64,000 bases of DNA from Streptomyces sp. WZ.A104 (GCF_002382885.1 NZ_NWVL01000023.1:1-64000); one strand, 5' to 3'. Counted from the first letter of the stretch, positions 1-7,485 are shown. Made by a program: numbers and translations. The notes: generated from the sequence alone by a model not told the origin.

Positions 1-571
1 TGTCGATGAAGATCACTGGATAGACCGGGTCCAGGGGCCTGTTCTGCCACTCGGCCATGCCCTTGAGGACCTTGTCGGTGATCGTGGAGATCGTCTGCCG
101 CGACACCTCGGCGCCATAGACCTCGGACAGGTGAGCCTGGACCTCGCCGGTCGTCAGCCCCTTCGCGGCGAGAGAGATGACCATCTCGTCGACGCCCGGC
201 AGACGCTTCTGCCGTTTCTTGACGATCTTCGGTTCGAAGGAGCCCTCGCGGTCACGGGGCACGGCTATCTCCACCGGGCCGACATCCGTCAGCACGGTCT
301 TGCCACGGGTTCCGTTGCGGCTGTTGCCGCCGTTCTTCCCCGCCGGGTCGTGCTTGTCATAGCCGAGGTGGTCGGTGATCTCGCCCTCCAGGGCGGACTC
401 AAGGAGCCGCTTGGTCAGCTGCTGCAGCAGCCCACCCTCGCCGGTCAGCTGCAGGCCCTCGGCCTGAGCGCGGCCGACCAACTCATCGATGGGCTGGTCG
501 TCCACCTTCCTCGCCGGCTGCGGCTCAGCGGCCTTGGCGGACTCGGCCTCGGTCACGTTGTCGCTGGTCAT
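1..571 (-). CDS. IS256-family (Mutator-type) transposase, N-terminal part
   Basis: The minus-strand reading starts MTSDNVTEAESAK at the ATG at 569-571. An AAGGAAG ribosome site lies 9 bases upstream. The protein continues through the family blocks ALEGEITDHLGYDKHD, SRNGTRGKTV and PVEIAVPRDREGSFEP to YGAEVSRQTIS and PVIFID. The last of these brings the first catalytic aspartate of the DDE triad to the window edge. About 190 of the usual 400 or so residues are visible and no stop or frameshift interrupts them, so the copy may be intact. It would catalyse cut-and-paste or copy-paste transposition of its own element. Confidence 0.9.
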   Translation of the reverse strand, partial: MTSDNVTEAESAKAAEPQPARKVDDQPIDELVGRAQAEGLQLTGEGGLLQQLTKRLLESALEGEITDHLGYDKHDPAGKNGGNSRNGTRGKTVLTDVGPVEIAVPRDREGSFEPKIVKKRQKRLPGVDEMVISLAAKGLTTGEVQAHLSEVYGAEVSRQTISTITDKVLKGMAEWQNRPLDPVYPVIFID

Positions 572-618
572 CGATGCATCTTCCTTGATCAGGAGTTACA
601 CCGATCGTTTTACAGTCC
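1..618 (-). mobile_element. IS256-family insertion sequence, partial (runs off the window start)
   Basis: A transposase gene running leftwards off the window sits behind a terminal sequence at about 596-618. Read on the minus strand, that end carries TGTAAAACGATCGGTG, a motif I associate with the ends of Streptomyces IS256-type elements. Only one end is inside the window, so the target duplication cannot be checked. The exact outer boundary is uncertain by a few bases. Confidence 0.75.
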
Positions 619-693
619 CGTGGGGCTCGGCATCCGTTCGCGAGTCGTCGTGCGCGTCCGCCGCGGGTAGGACACCAGCCTCGCGCCAGGCGA

Positions 694-1878
694 TCACGGG
701 GCCAGGCTGAGGCGCCGCTCAAGGGGCGTGCGGTAGTGCGGGGTGAGGCGCAGGTCACCGAGCCACGTGGCGAGGTGCTGAGCTTGGGCTTTCACGGACT
801 GGCGTGCCGCGGGGCCGGGGTCGGTGAGCAGGTGGGTGTTGATACGGCCGCTGCGGTGCTGGGCCCAGGCGCCCACGATGCACCCGTCGGCCCAGATGGT
901 GGGACCGATGTTGCCGTTGCGGTCGTACAGCTCGCCGACGTGGGCGGGGTCGAGGTAGAAGTTGCGCAGTCGCCAGCCCATGGCAGTGGGATCCAGGCCG
1001 GGCAGGAGCGCGACCCACGGATCCGGCGTGGTGACCGGCTCCAGATCGTCGGGCAGGAGGTAGCCGGCGCCTTCGTCGAGGCCGACGGGTTCGGCGCCGG
1101 TGGCGGCGATGGCTTTGCGGGTGTCGGTGAGAGTCCAGCCGGTCCACCACTTGAGGTCTTCGGCGGTGGCCGGTCCGAACGCGGCCAAGTAGCAGCGGGC
1201 CAGCGCCGTGTTCGCATCGGCCGTTTCCCACGTGCTGGCAGCATCTGCGAGCGGCGAGAGAGACCAGCGGAACTGATTGGAGTTGAAGCGTCCGTTGGGG
1301 CGGCCACGGCGGATGCGGCCTTCGGCGGCCAGGACGCGCAGGATCCGGGAGGAGACCGCCTGGCGGCTTTCGTAAGCCTTGCCGGGCGAGATGGTCACCT
1401 GCTCGCGCAGGGCGGGTACGTCGGCGGCCAGCTGGGCGGCACTCGCCTCGCCGCGGGCAGCGAGTGCCGCCAGAAGGTCGGCTTCGACCGCCGTGTACCG
1501 CTCGATCGTCCAGCCGACGCCGTCACGAAGGTAGACGGTGCAGGCAGACCGTTCCTTGGCAGCGATCGCGCGGCTCGTGGACGCCTCGATCACCGGCGCG
1601 AGGCCGGCGGGGACGACGAACATGGTGCGGCGCATGCACAGCATCCGCTCCAGCGTCCGCTCCTCGTACAGCGCCTGCTCCATGGCCGCGATGTCGGGGG
1701 CGCTGGTGCGGGCGGCGGCGGCCAGGAACACGGTGGACGGGTCGGTGGCGTGCAGGCCGATCAGCGCCTGAGCCACGTCCTGCATCGCCGCGGCATGGCG
1801 TGAGGGTACGAGGAGGTGGCGGATACCGAGGCGGGCGCGGCGCTCGTCGGCGCTGACGTGGCGGTGCGCAGCGTTCAT
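694..1878 (-). CDS. winged-helix DNA-binding domain protein (HTH_42 / AlkZ-like superfamily)
   Basis: This 394-residue protein shows the layout of the HTH_42 family: an N-terminal block LLVPSRHAAAMQDVAQALIGLHATD, then tandem winged-helix units (around 140-230), then a C-terminal block containing LLPGLDPTAMGW and IWADGCIVGAW. Some relatives (AlkZ type) are DNA glycosylases that unhook crosslinks, but most actinobacterial members are uncharacterised. I cannot see a diagnostic catalytic residue, so the activity stays open. Its ATG overlaps the stop of the upstream TetR gene by 4 bases (ATGA). The two are therefore almost certainly co-transcribed and probably co-regulated. Confidence 0.75.
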   Translation of the reverse strand: MNAAHRHVSADERRARLGIRHLLVPSRHAAAMQDVAQALIGLHATDPSTVFLAAAARTSAPDIAAMEQALYEERTLERMLCMRRTMFVVPAGLAPVIEASTSRAIAAKERSACTVYLRDGVGWTIERYTAVEADLLAALAARGEASAAQLAADVPALREQVTISPGKAYESRQAVSSRILRVLAAEGRIRRGRPNGRFNSNQFRWSLSPLADAASTWETADANTALARCYLAAFGPATAEDLKWWTGWTLTDTRKAIAATGAEPVGLDEGAGYLLPDDLEPVTTPDPWVALLPGLDPTAMGWRLRNFYLDPAHVGELYDRNGNIGPTIWADGCIVGAWAQHRSGRINTHLLTDPGPAARQSVKAQAQHLATWLGDLRLTPHYRTPLERRLSLAP

Positions 1879-2501
1879 GCGTCCGCCTCCGCGTCCGTGC
1901 CGGCCGGTGCCGCCGGGGGGAGGGCGGGGTTGGGGGTCAGGATGCGGCGCAGGATCGCTTCGACGTCGTCGCGAGTGGGAGGCCGGCTGTTGGCGAGGCC
2001 GCGCAGGGTGATGCCGTTGGTCGCCGCGGCGACGGCGGCGGCGGTGACTGGGTCGGTGTAGCGGGAGCAGGCCCGGATGTTCAGCTCGGTGTACTGGTCG
2101 GCGATCGCGCGCAGGGCGGGGCGGCGCAGAGCGGCGAGGTAGAGCTCGAACTCCATGACGTTCCGCCCACGCCCTTCCGCGCTGAAGCTCGTCATCAGCG
2201 CGTCAGTGAGCAGGACCGCGAACTGCTCCGGAGTGAGGCCCGGACGCTCGTTTCCCCAGGCTTCGAGATAGGCACCGAAGCGCTCCACAGCCTTCTGCAG
2301 GGCGGCGGCGATGAGGTCCTCTCGGGTCGCGAAGTGGTAGGTCGTCGCCCCCAGCGGGACACCGGCCTCCTCGGCGACCGCCCGGTGGGTCAGTCCCTCG
2401 ATGCCCTTCGCCGCGATCACCCGCTCTGTGGCCGCGACGATCTCCTCGATCCGCCGCTGCGGATCCCGGCGCCGGCGCGGCGCGCCGTCCTGCCCGGCCA
2501 T
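1875..2501 (-). CDS. TetR/AcrR-family transcriptional regulator
   Basis: The start at 2501 (MAGQDGAPRRRRDPQ) gives a normal-sized 208-residue TetR protein. Reading can extend further upstream, but that part has no family similarity. The N-terminal HTH is clear: RIEEIVAATERVIAAKGIEG, then LTHRAVAEEAGVPLGATTYHF, with the typical Y-H-F after the recognition helix. The C-terminal 130 residues form the variable ligand-binding part. The gene leads a two-gene operon with the winged-helix gene and diverges from the VOC genes. A palindrome at 2587-2604 in the shared upstream region is the likely operator. The ligand is unknown. Confidence 0.88.
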   Translation of the reverse strand: MAGQDGAPRRRRDPQRRIEEIVAATERVIAAKGIEGLTHRAVAEEAGVPLGATTYHFATREDLIAAALQKAVERFGAYLEAWGNERPGLTPEQFAVLLTDALMTSFSAEGRGRNVMEFELYLAALRRPALRAIADQYTELNIRACSRYTDPVTAAAVAAATNGITLRGLANSRPPTRDDVEAILRRILTPNPALPPAAPAGTDAEADA

Positions 2502-2586
2502 CAGCACGCGCCTTCCGGCGAGGCAGCGAAATAGCACGGGGCGACACAGGCGAACACAGGCGTCTCCAGATTCGGGGGCACTCATT

Positions 2587-2604
2587 CTAGTACGGTCGTA
2601 CCAG
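2587..2604. promoter_or_regulatory. candidate TetR operator (18-bp palindrome)
   Basis: CTAGTACGGTCGTACCAG is an imperfect palindrome: GTACG-GT-CGTAC at the core with CT/AG flanks, one mismatched pair. It lies 86 bp upstream of the TetR start and 242 bp before the divergent VOC gene. TetR proteins typically repress from such a site. No experimental support is available here. Confidence 0.5.
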
Positions 2605-2845
2605 TCAAAGCATATTTCGGGCGCAAGCGATCCCGCCCTCCGCCGCGCGAACCGACAGAAGCGGCTCCGTCGGCGCTTCGTTGGTGCACCGTGACATGGA
2701 GTGGTGCAGGGTCGGCCCGGCCTTCTGGACGGGGTACGCGCGGATGGCGATGATTGCTTTGTCCGTTTGCTCCCCCTCTTTCGGTTCGGTACAGTACAAA
2801 TGTATCGTTTATGTCGGGGAAGAGAACAAGCATTTAGGAGCACCA

Positions 2846-3223
2846 GTGCAGACCGCCAACTTCACCGCCTGCCTCGCTGTCCGCGACGTCACCGAGACTC
2901 TTGACTTCTACGAGGATCTCGGTTTCACCGTCGGCCGCGAGAGCGTCGCCCAGGATCACCCGATCCACCTGATCTTCAACGGCGACGCGATGGCCTTCAT
3001 GATCCAGCCCGCCGACAGCGTCCGGGAGTTCATCCCGCAGACCGCCCGAGAGCTGGGCGCCTCCGGCTTCTTCTACCTCAACGCCCCCGACTTCGACGGA
3101 GCTGTCGCTCGGATCCGCGACAAGGTCGAGGTGCTCAAGGAAGCCTCCGACGGCGGCTTTCGGATGCTCTACTTCCTCGACCCCAACGGCTACGCCATGG
3201 CGATCAGCGCCCCCGCTGCCTGA
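2846..3223 (+). CDS. VOC (glyoxalase/bleomycin-resistance fold) family protein
   Basis: The start is the GTG at 2846, five bases after an AGGAG ribosome site at 2836-2840; earlier ATGs in the frame have no such site. The 125-residue product has two beta-alpha-beta-beta-beta modules. The first begins TACLAVRDVTETLDFYEDLGF and the second FFYLNAPDFDGAVARIRD, ending FLDPNGYAMAIS. Members bind metals or sequester or modify small molecules such as antibiotics. The substrate cannot be read from the sequence. It is paralogous to the next gene, with shared WxxF/AFM and FYLNxPDFD blocks, and both are probably under the divergent TetR. Confidence 0.85.
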   Translation: MQTANFTACLAVRDVTETLDFYEDLGFTVGRESVAQDHPIHLIFNGDAMAFMIQPADSVREFIPQTARELGASGFFYLNAPDFDGAVARIRDKVEVLKEASDGGFRMLYFLDPNGYAMAISAPAA

Positions 3224-3267
3224 CCCGCCCCGCCACCGTCTCGACCTGCACGGCGAAGGAGGACGCC

Positions 3268-3651
3268 ATGAAGGCCAGCGGAATGGCCCCGTGCCTCGGC
3301 GTGAAGGACACGGCGGCGTCTGTCGCCTTCTATGAGCAGCTCGGCTTCACCGCCGCACCCGGCAGCGACAACCCGGCCGACGACATCCGCGTGCTCACGT
3401 GGAAGGGCGCGTTCGCGTTCATGCTCTACAAAGCCGACAACCTCCGGCAGTGGCTCCCGCAGCTCAAGGACGCCCCCACCGGCGTGTTCGGCATGTTCTA
3501 CCTGAACGTCCCGGACTTCGACGCCTACACCTCCAAGATCCGCTCCCTGGTCGACGTCATCAAGGAACACAGCGACGACCAGGCGCGCCACTTCTACTTC
3601 CAGGACCCCGATGGCTACATCATCGGCGTCGCCGAGGAACAGGAATGGTGA
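3268..3651 (+). CDS. VOC family protein (paralogue of the preceding gene)
   Basis: This 127-residue VOC-fold protein follows its paralogue by 44 bp and has a strong GAAGGAGG ribosome site before the ATG. The blocks CLGVKDTAASVAFYEQLGF, FAFMLYKADNLRQWLPQ, FGMFYLNVPDFDAYTSKI and HFYFQDPDGYIIGVAEEQ match the module order of a single-chain VOC protein that dimerises. The C-terminal glutamate-rich tail may supply a metal ligand (E in GVAEE). It is likely co-expressed with the gene at 2846 as a tandem pair, possibly a heterodimer. The substrate is unknown. Confidence 0.85.
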   Translation: MKASGMAPCLGVKDTAASVAFYEQLGFTAAPGSDNPADDIRVLTWKGAFAFMLYKADNLRQWLPQLKDAPTGVFGMFYLNVPDFDAYTSKIRSLVDVIKEHSDDQARHFYFQDPDGYIIGVAEEQEW

Positions 3652-3754
3652 TCGGCCCCTGACCCGGGCTCCGGCCGCCACTCCACGAACACATCGCCCG
3701 GCCCCGCGCTCCCACGCTGGGCCGGCCCGCCGCCCAAGCCGGTGAGGAACACCC

Positions 3755-3847
3755 ATGTTCACGCTCAACGCATCCGTCAGCTGCACCGCCTGGAACTGCG
3801 ACGACTCCAAGGCGATGGTCGACTTCTTCCACCGGCGGTCGTGCTGA
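3755..3847 (+). pseudogene. truncated small reading frame, remnant of a third gene in the VOC array
   Basis: After a GGTGAGGAAC ribosome-site-like stretch, an ATG opens a 30-residue frame (MFTLNASVSCTAWNCDDSKA...VDFFHRRSC). It reads like the beginning of a longer protein and ends abruptly at a TGA inside the left arm of a perfect hairpin at 3835-3881. The simplest reading is a gene cut off by insertion or deletion at this hairpin. A genuine short peptide is possible but less likely. I do not recognise the parent family. Confidence 0.4.
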
Positions 3848-3881
3848 TTGCACGACGTTGGCCTGCAATCAGCACGACCGC
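3835..3881. repeat. perfect 18-bp inverted repeat with 11-nt loop
   Basis: The arms 3835-3852 and 3864-3881 are exactly complementary (GCGGTCGTGCTGATTGCA on the left) around an 11-base loop. The structure follows the VOC genes and could terminate their transcript, although no T tract follows. It could also be the relic of an inserted palindromic element, because it truncates the frame that enters it. The sequence on its right (3882-4042) holds no convincing gene. Confidence 0.7.
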
Positions 3882-4042
3882 ATCCGGGTGGCATCCCCTT
3901 GCCGTGGCTTGGTTCACGGCCGATCAATCCGCTGCGCAGATGAGGAATTCTCTGGTGGGAGTCCCGAGGCGCAAGTCTCCTCCGGGCTCCAGGGGGTCTG
4001 TGACGTAGCCCCGGGGCGGGAGCCTGAGGGGGTAAAACTGGA

Positions 4043-4072
4043 TTGCTGGCCTTGCGGTCAGGTACGTAGTCT
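4043..4072 (+). promoter_or_regulatory. promoter of the first MFS module (WblC/WhiB7-like layout)
   Basis: A -35 like TTGCTG (4043-4048), an 18-bp spacer and a -10 TAGTCT (4067-4072) are mirrored at the second MFS module by TTGCAT-N18-TAGTCT. A short AT-rich patch (GTAAAAC) sits just before the -35. That placement is typical of promoters activated by WhiB7/WblC, the actinobacterial antibiotic-stress activator. The promoter call rests on this two-copy conservation; assignment to WblC is inference. Confidence 0.55.
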
Positions 4073-4107
4073 CAGGCGGCTCGTGGAGTTGTCTGCTCCG
4101 TTCGCAC

Positions 4108-4158
4108 ATGTCACGAGGTGATGACCTATCTCCCAGGCTTGAGAACCGCTTGCCGTGA
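4108..4158 (+). CDS. leader peptide of the first MFS module (16 aa)
   Basis: The ATG at 4108 opens MSRGDDLSPRLENRLP and stops at 4156-4158. The peptide starts about 30 bases downstream of the predicted transcription start and 169 bases before the exporter start. Its core R-G-D-D-L-S-P-R recurs as R-G-D-D-V-S-P-R before the second exporter, with synonymous and conservative codon changes, which argues for selection on the peptide. No good ribosome site precedes it. Ribosome stalling in such a peptide could control the downstream hairpin, as in other drug-induced leader systems. Confidence 0.55.
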   Translation: MSRGDDLSPRLENRLP

Positions 4159-4245
4159 GGCTTGACCCCCTGCTCTGTGCAGCAGCGCGCGGTCGTCTCT
4201 CAGCAGCGGTCTGCCCTTCGGCCTGGGCGTTTCCGCACCCGAATC

Positions 4246-4319
4246 TTCCTGTCGCGCAGCAAGCGGGACGGGCATGCCTGGCCTGCCCCTTTTCCCCTTT
4301 CTGTCCGCCAGAACAGGAA
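4246..4319 (+). promoter_or_regulatory. attenuator / ribosome-site-sequestering leader RNA, module 1
   Basis: TTCCTGT (4246-4252) can pair with ACAGGAA (4313-4319), which contains the exporter's AGGAA ribosome site. Between them, GGGCA (4270-4274) and TGCCC (4284-4288) form a small stem followed by CTTTTCCCC, which is terminator-like. The same sequence blocks in the same order recur before the second exporter. The region may switch between a closed form and an open form when ribosomes stall upstream. Whether control is at transcription or translation cannot be told. Confidence 0.5.
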
Positions 4320-4326
4320 CTGCGTC

Positions 4327-5781
4327 GTGTCCGCTGACACCAAAGCCCTCCCCTCCCGCTCCGCCCCCGCCGGCCGCCCTTCCGGTGGTGGTCGCACCGT
4401 CATGCTGGTTGTCGTCCTGGTCGCGGAGCTGATGAACGCCCTGGACGGCTCCGTCGTCTACACGGCGCTGCCCTCCATTCAGCACGACACCGGCGCCTCG
4501 GGTGCCGCCGTGCAGTGGATCCATGCCGCCTACGCGCTGACCTTCGCCCTCGGGCTGATCACCGGCGGCCGGCTCGGCGATCTCTACGGCCGCAAGCGGC
4601 TCTTCCTGCTGGGAACCGGCGTCTTCACCGCGGCGTCCCTGCTCTGCGGTCTGGCCGGCACCCCCGCCCTGCTGATCGCTGCCCGCGTCGTCCAGGGCGG
4701 CGCCGCGGCGATCATGGTTCCTCAGGTCCTGGCCACCTTGCACGTCACCTTCGAGGAAGGATCCCGCGCCCGGGCATTCAGCCTCTACGGCACCATCATG
4801 TCGCTGGGCAGCGTCGCCGGACCGGTCCTGGGCGGCGTGCTCACCAGCGCCGATGTCTTCGGCCTCGGATGGCGCCCGATCTTCCTGATCAATGTGCCCA
4901 TCGGCCTGGCGACCGTGCTCCTGGGCCTGCGCTACCTGCCCGAGTCCCGCGACCCCGCCGCCAGGCGCCTGGACCTCGCGGGCATGGTCCTGGTCGGCCT
5001 GGGCCTGCTGCTGATCGCCTACCCACTCACCGTCGGCGGCGTACACCAGTGGCCCGCCTGGAGCTTCGTCATGATGGCCGGAGGATTGCTGACCCTGGCG
5101 GTTTTCGTGGTCCAGCAACGGGCCAGGACCACACGAGGCCGCGACCCGCTCGTCGTCCTGGCGCTGTTCAAGCACAGGGCGTTCACCGCGGGCCTGTCCG
5201 CGCAGCTCGTCTTCGGCCTGCTTTCCGGTGTGTTCTTCCTGGCGTGGACCCTGTTCATGCAGGACGGGCTCGGGCTCTCCCCCCGGCAGGCGGCGACAGG
5301 CTTTGTGGCGGCCTCGGTGGGTGAGATGGCCGGTGCCTGGCTGGCGATGGGTCTGGCAGTCCGCCACGGCAGGCGCGCCCCCCAGGCAGGCGCCCTGCTG
5401 GCCGCGGCCACCCTGTGCGGATACGCCTTGCTGATCACAGAGCAGAACACCGGCCTTTCACCGGTGTTGACGGTTGTGCCCATGCTGCCGGTCGGCCTCG
5501 GCCTCGGCATGATCGGAGCAGCCTTGGCCGACATGACGCTGCGCCAGGTCGACCACGACCACGCCGGCTCCGCATCCGGGCTCTTCAACACCTCGACCCA
5601 GCTCGGCATCGCTCTGGGCACAGCCTTGACCGCCGTCGTGTTCTTCGCCTACTCCCCGGCCGGCAGCCACGGCTCCACCGTCACCGCCGCGTTCGCCGGA
5701 ACCCTCTGGTACGTCATCGCCGCCCTGCTGGCGATGTGGGCTCTCATGCTCTGGCTGCCCAAGCGCCACGCCACCAACTAG
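4327..5781 (+). CDS. MFS multidrug exporter, DHA2 (14-TM, EmrB/QacA) family, copy 1
   Basis: The GTG at 4327 follows AGGAA by 7 bases and gives 484 residues. The N-terminal tail is soluble, then come 14 predicted membrane segments. The antiporter hallmarks are LMNALDGSVVYTALPSI (TM1, motif D type), GGRLGDLYGRKR (motif A, loop 2-3) and GTIMSLGSVAGPVLGGVL (motif C). It should expel a hydrophobic drug in exchange for protons. It is clearly paralogous to the gene at 7799-9247 along its full length, including its upstream control region. A strong terminator follows at 5793-5822. The drug-induced leader arrangement suggests a resistance role; the substrate is not evident. Confidence 0.88.
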   Translation: MSADTKALPSRSAPAGRPSGGGRTVMLVVVLVAELMNALDGSVVYTALPSIQHDTGASGAAVQWIHAAYALTFALGLITGGRLGDLYGRKRLFLLGTGVFTAASLLCGLAGTPALLIAARVVQGGAAAIMVPQVLATLHVTFEEGSRARAFSLYGTIMSLGSVAGPVLGGVLTSADVFGLGWRPIFLINVPIGLATVLLGLRYLPESRDPAARRLDLAGMVLVGLGLLLIAYPLTVGGVHQWPAWSFVMMAGGLLTLAVFVVQQRARTTRGRDPLVVLALFKHRAFTAGLSAQLVFGLLSGVFFLAWTLFMQDGLGLSPRQAATGFVAASVGEMAGAWLAMGLAVRHGRRAPQAGALLAAATLCGYALLITEQNTGLSPVLTVVPMLPVGLGLGMIGAALADMTLRQVDHDHAGSASGLFNTSTQLGIALGTALTAVVFFAYSPAGSHGSTVTAAFAGTLWYVIAALLAMWALMLWLPKRHATN

Positions 5782-5792
5782 AACCAGCCCTT

Positions 5793-5822
5793 CGGGGCCC
5801 GGACGTCAACGTCCGGGCCCCG
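5793..5822 (+). terminator. strong intrinsic terminator hairpin
   Basis: CGGGGCCCGGACGT (5793-5806) pairs perfectly with 5809-5822, giving a 12-14 bp GC stem 11 bp after the exporter stop. It separates the exporter from the LuxR gene. Confidence 0.85.
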
Positions 5823-5926
5823 GGTGCGCCTCAGGGCAGCCGCCCGGACGGCAGGTCTTCGACCACCGGTCCCGGCCGTCCACTCTCACCTGCCGACAAG
5901 TCCGCCAACGAGGAACAACCGCCCCC

Positions 5927-6532
5927 ATGATCCGAGTGTTGATCGCCGATGGCCTGCGACTGACGCGCGAAGCGCTGTCTGTCGTGCTCGCGTCCGAACC
6001 TGGCATGCACGTGGTCGCGCAGGTACCACGAGGCGACGAGATCGTGCCCCAAGCCCTGCGCACCCGCCCGACGGTGGCTGTGCTCGACGCCCACCTCCCC
6101 GGTCTGGACGGGATCTCGGCCGCGGAGCAGCTCAGAGTCGCTCTGCCTCCCTGCCGCATCGTCATCCTGGCCACCCTGGAACGCGCCAGCTCTCTGCGAA
6201 CTGCCCTGGAAGTGGGGGTTGAAGGGTTCATGAGCAAAGGCGTATCGGTCAAAGAACTGACCGACTCCGTCCGCAAGGTCGCCCGGGGTGACCGCGTCCT
6301 TGACCCACGGCTCGTCACTGACGCTCTGCACACCCCCGACAACCCGCTCAGCGAACGTGACAGGGAACTTCTCCGCCTGGCCGCGCACGGCCACACGCCC
6401 CCGGAGATCGCCGAGATCCTGCATCTTTCACCCGGAACGGTCCGCAACAACCTGGCCGCCATCAACCGCAAAGTGGGGGCACGCAACCGCATCGAGGCGA
6501 TACGCGCCGCCTCCGCCCGCGGCTGGATCTGA
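5927..6532 (+). CDS. NarL/LuxR-type response regulator, orphan
   Basis: The 201-residue protein has a receiver domain (1-120) and a LuxR-type HTH (about 138-198: LSERDRELLRLAAHGHTPPEIAEILHLSPGTVRNNLAAI). The phosphoacceptor aspartate is present in VAVLDAHLPGLDG and the conserved lysine in GFMSKGVS. The acidic pair near the N-terminus is reduced to one residue (LIADGLRL instead of the usual ADD), so phosphorylation may be weak or absent. A GAGGAAC ribosome site precedes the ATG. No histidine kinase is adjacent, so it is an orphan regulator. Its position between the two exporter modules suggests, but does not prove, a link to them. Confidence 0.85.
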   Translation: MIRVLIADGLRLTREALSVVLASEPGMHVVAQVPRGDEIVPQALRTRPTVAVLDAHLPGLDGISAAEQLRVALPPCRIVILATLERASSLRTALEVGVEGFMSKGVSVKELTDSVRKVARGDRVLDPRLVTDALHTPDNPLSERDRELLRLAAHGHTPPEIAEILHLSPGTVRNNLAAINRKVGARNRIEAIRAASARGWI

Positions 6533-6774
6533 CCGGACCGACCTCCATCACCGCACCTCCCGAGTGCAGTCTGCACGAGAACCCATGCATGTCGCCTTCA
6601 TGCTATCCCTGCGCCACCCCCTAAACCGTCTATATCCGCTGGTCAGCGTGGTGACAGGGAGAAATTTCGGGTCCGGAACCGGTGCGGGGACCGTCGTGGT
6701 CCAGGAACAATCTGAACCCGGCCCGGACTTCAAATGAGCCGTTGCCCCCATGATCTGAGACAGAAGGAGAAATC
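6533..6774 (+). other. intergenic region upstream of rpmB
   Basis: This 242-bp stretch without a credible gene must contain the promoter for the L28 gene. I see neither a Zur-like palindrome nor a strong hairpin, and no hexamer pair I would defend. Confidence 0.5.
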
Positions 6775-6999
6775 ATGTCCAGCCGGTGTGATGTATGCAG
6801 CAAGCAGCCCAGTTTCGGCAAGCGCGTGGCCCGCTCCGGGTCCCGCGCCCAGACCCGGCACGTCCAGGGACGGTCTAGTCGCCGTTTCAACCCGAACATC
6901 CAGTCGGTCAGGGCCGTCAAGGACGGAACGCCCCTGCGCATGAACGTGTGCACCTCCTGCATCAAGGCGGGCAAGGTGGACCGTCGCGCCTCCGCGTAA
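6775..6999 (+). CDS. rpmB: 50S ribosomal protein L28, zinc-binding (C+) type
   Basis: The 74-residue product begins MSSRCDVCSKQPSFGKR and carries the second pair in NVCTSCIKAGKVDR. This is the C-x-x-C...C-x-x-C zinc ribbon of canonical L28, with SSRRFNPNIQSVR in the middle matching the family. A GAAGGAGA ribosome site precedes the ATG. The window also encodes a cysteine-poor L28 at 38918-39154, so this genome carries the zinc-dependent and zinc-independent forms in different loci. The location amid accessory genes rather than in a ribosomal operon is unusual. It may itself be a supernumerary copy. Confidence 0.9.
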   Translation: MSSRCDVCSKQPSFGKRVARSGSRAQTRHVQGRSSRRFNPNIQSVRAVKDGTPLRMNVCTSCIKAGKVDRRASA

Positions 7000-7001
7000 G
7001 C

Positions 7002-7337
7002 ATGAGGAAGAACCTGGCGCCCAGGCTCCTCAGCCGTATCCGCGCTGCGGTGCCTGGTGCCCGGCGCCATCCTCCGAGGAACGAATTCCCTTGTGATGAC
7101 TGCGGATTGCCGACCGCGCCCGTGGACGGCCCTGACGAGTGGTACACCGTTCTCGACGGCGTATGGCAATGCGCGGGCGCCGCCGAGGACAATGTCCTTT
7201 GCATCGGTTGCCTCGAAGTTCGCCTGAACCGCCGTCTGGTGCACACCGATTTCATCTCCGCGGCCCTCAATGACCCGGACTACGGCCACCACAGTCAGCG
7301 CTTGCTCACTCGTCTGCGACCAACAGCCGAGGACTGA
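7002..7337 (+). CDS. small zinc-ribbon protein of unknown function
   Basis: The ATG two bases after the L28 stop gives a 111-residue protein, so the two are co-transcribed. Two cysteine pairs, in FPCDDCGLPT (about 30) and VLCIGCLEVRLNR (about 70), would bind one zinc. Between them lies DEWYTVLDGVWQCAGAA. I have seen similar W-Y-x-V...L-C-I-G-C-L-E-x-R-L patterns in short hypothetical proteins of actinobacteria and their phages, but no function is established. Its coupling to a zinc-type L28 suggests a zinc-related or ribosome-related role, which is inference only. Confidence 0.7.
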   Translation: MRKNLAPRLLSRIRAAVPGARRHPPRNEFPCDDCGLPTAPVDGPDEWYTVLDGVWQCAGAAEDNVLCIGCLEVRLNRRLVHTDFISAALNDPDYGHHSQRLLTRLRPTAED

Positions 7338-7485
7338 TACTCACCTGCACCGACCATCACCCGGCCAAGCGCTTCAGCCTCGATCCCAGGGCAAGACGCG
7401 CCTCCGGTTCAGAGGGGCGGTGACCAGTGGCGCACTTGCCCCGGCGAGACGCTGTACCGTCTCCGGCCCGAGCAGCATTATTCCG

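Noticed and set aside
4121..4162. An alternative leader frame M-T-Y-L-P-G starting at the ATG inside GAGGTGATG, with a matching M-T-Y-P-P-G frame at 7579
   Set aside because: In module 2 this frame does not stop until inside the exporter gene. The R-G-D-D-x-S-P-R frame is short in both modules, is conserved and shows synonymous changes.
4126..5367. 413-codon minus-strand frame across MFS copy 1
   Set aside because: A shadow of the exporter gene, with a Gln/Gly/Asp-rich nonsense composition. A similar shadow occurs over MFS copy 2 at 7802-9250.
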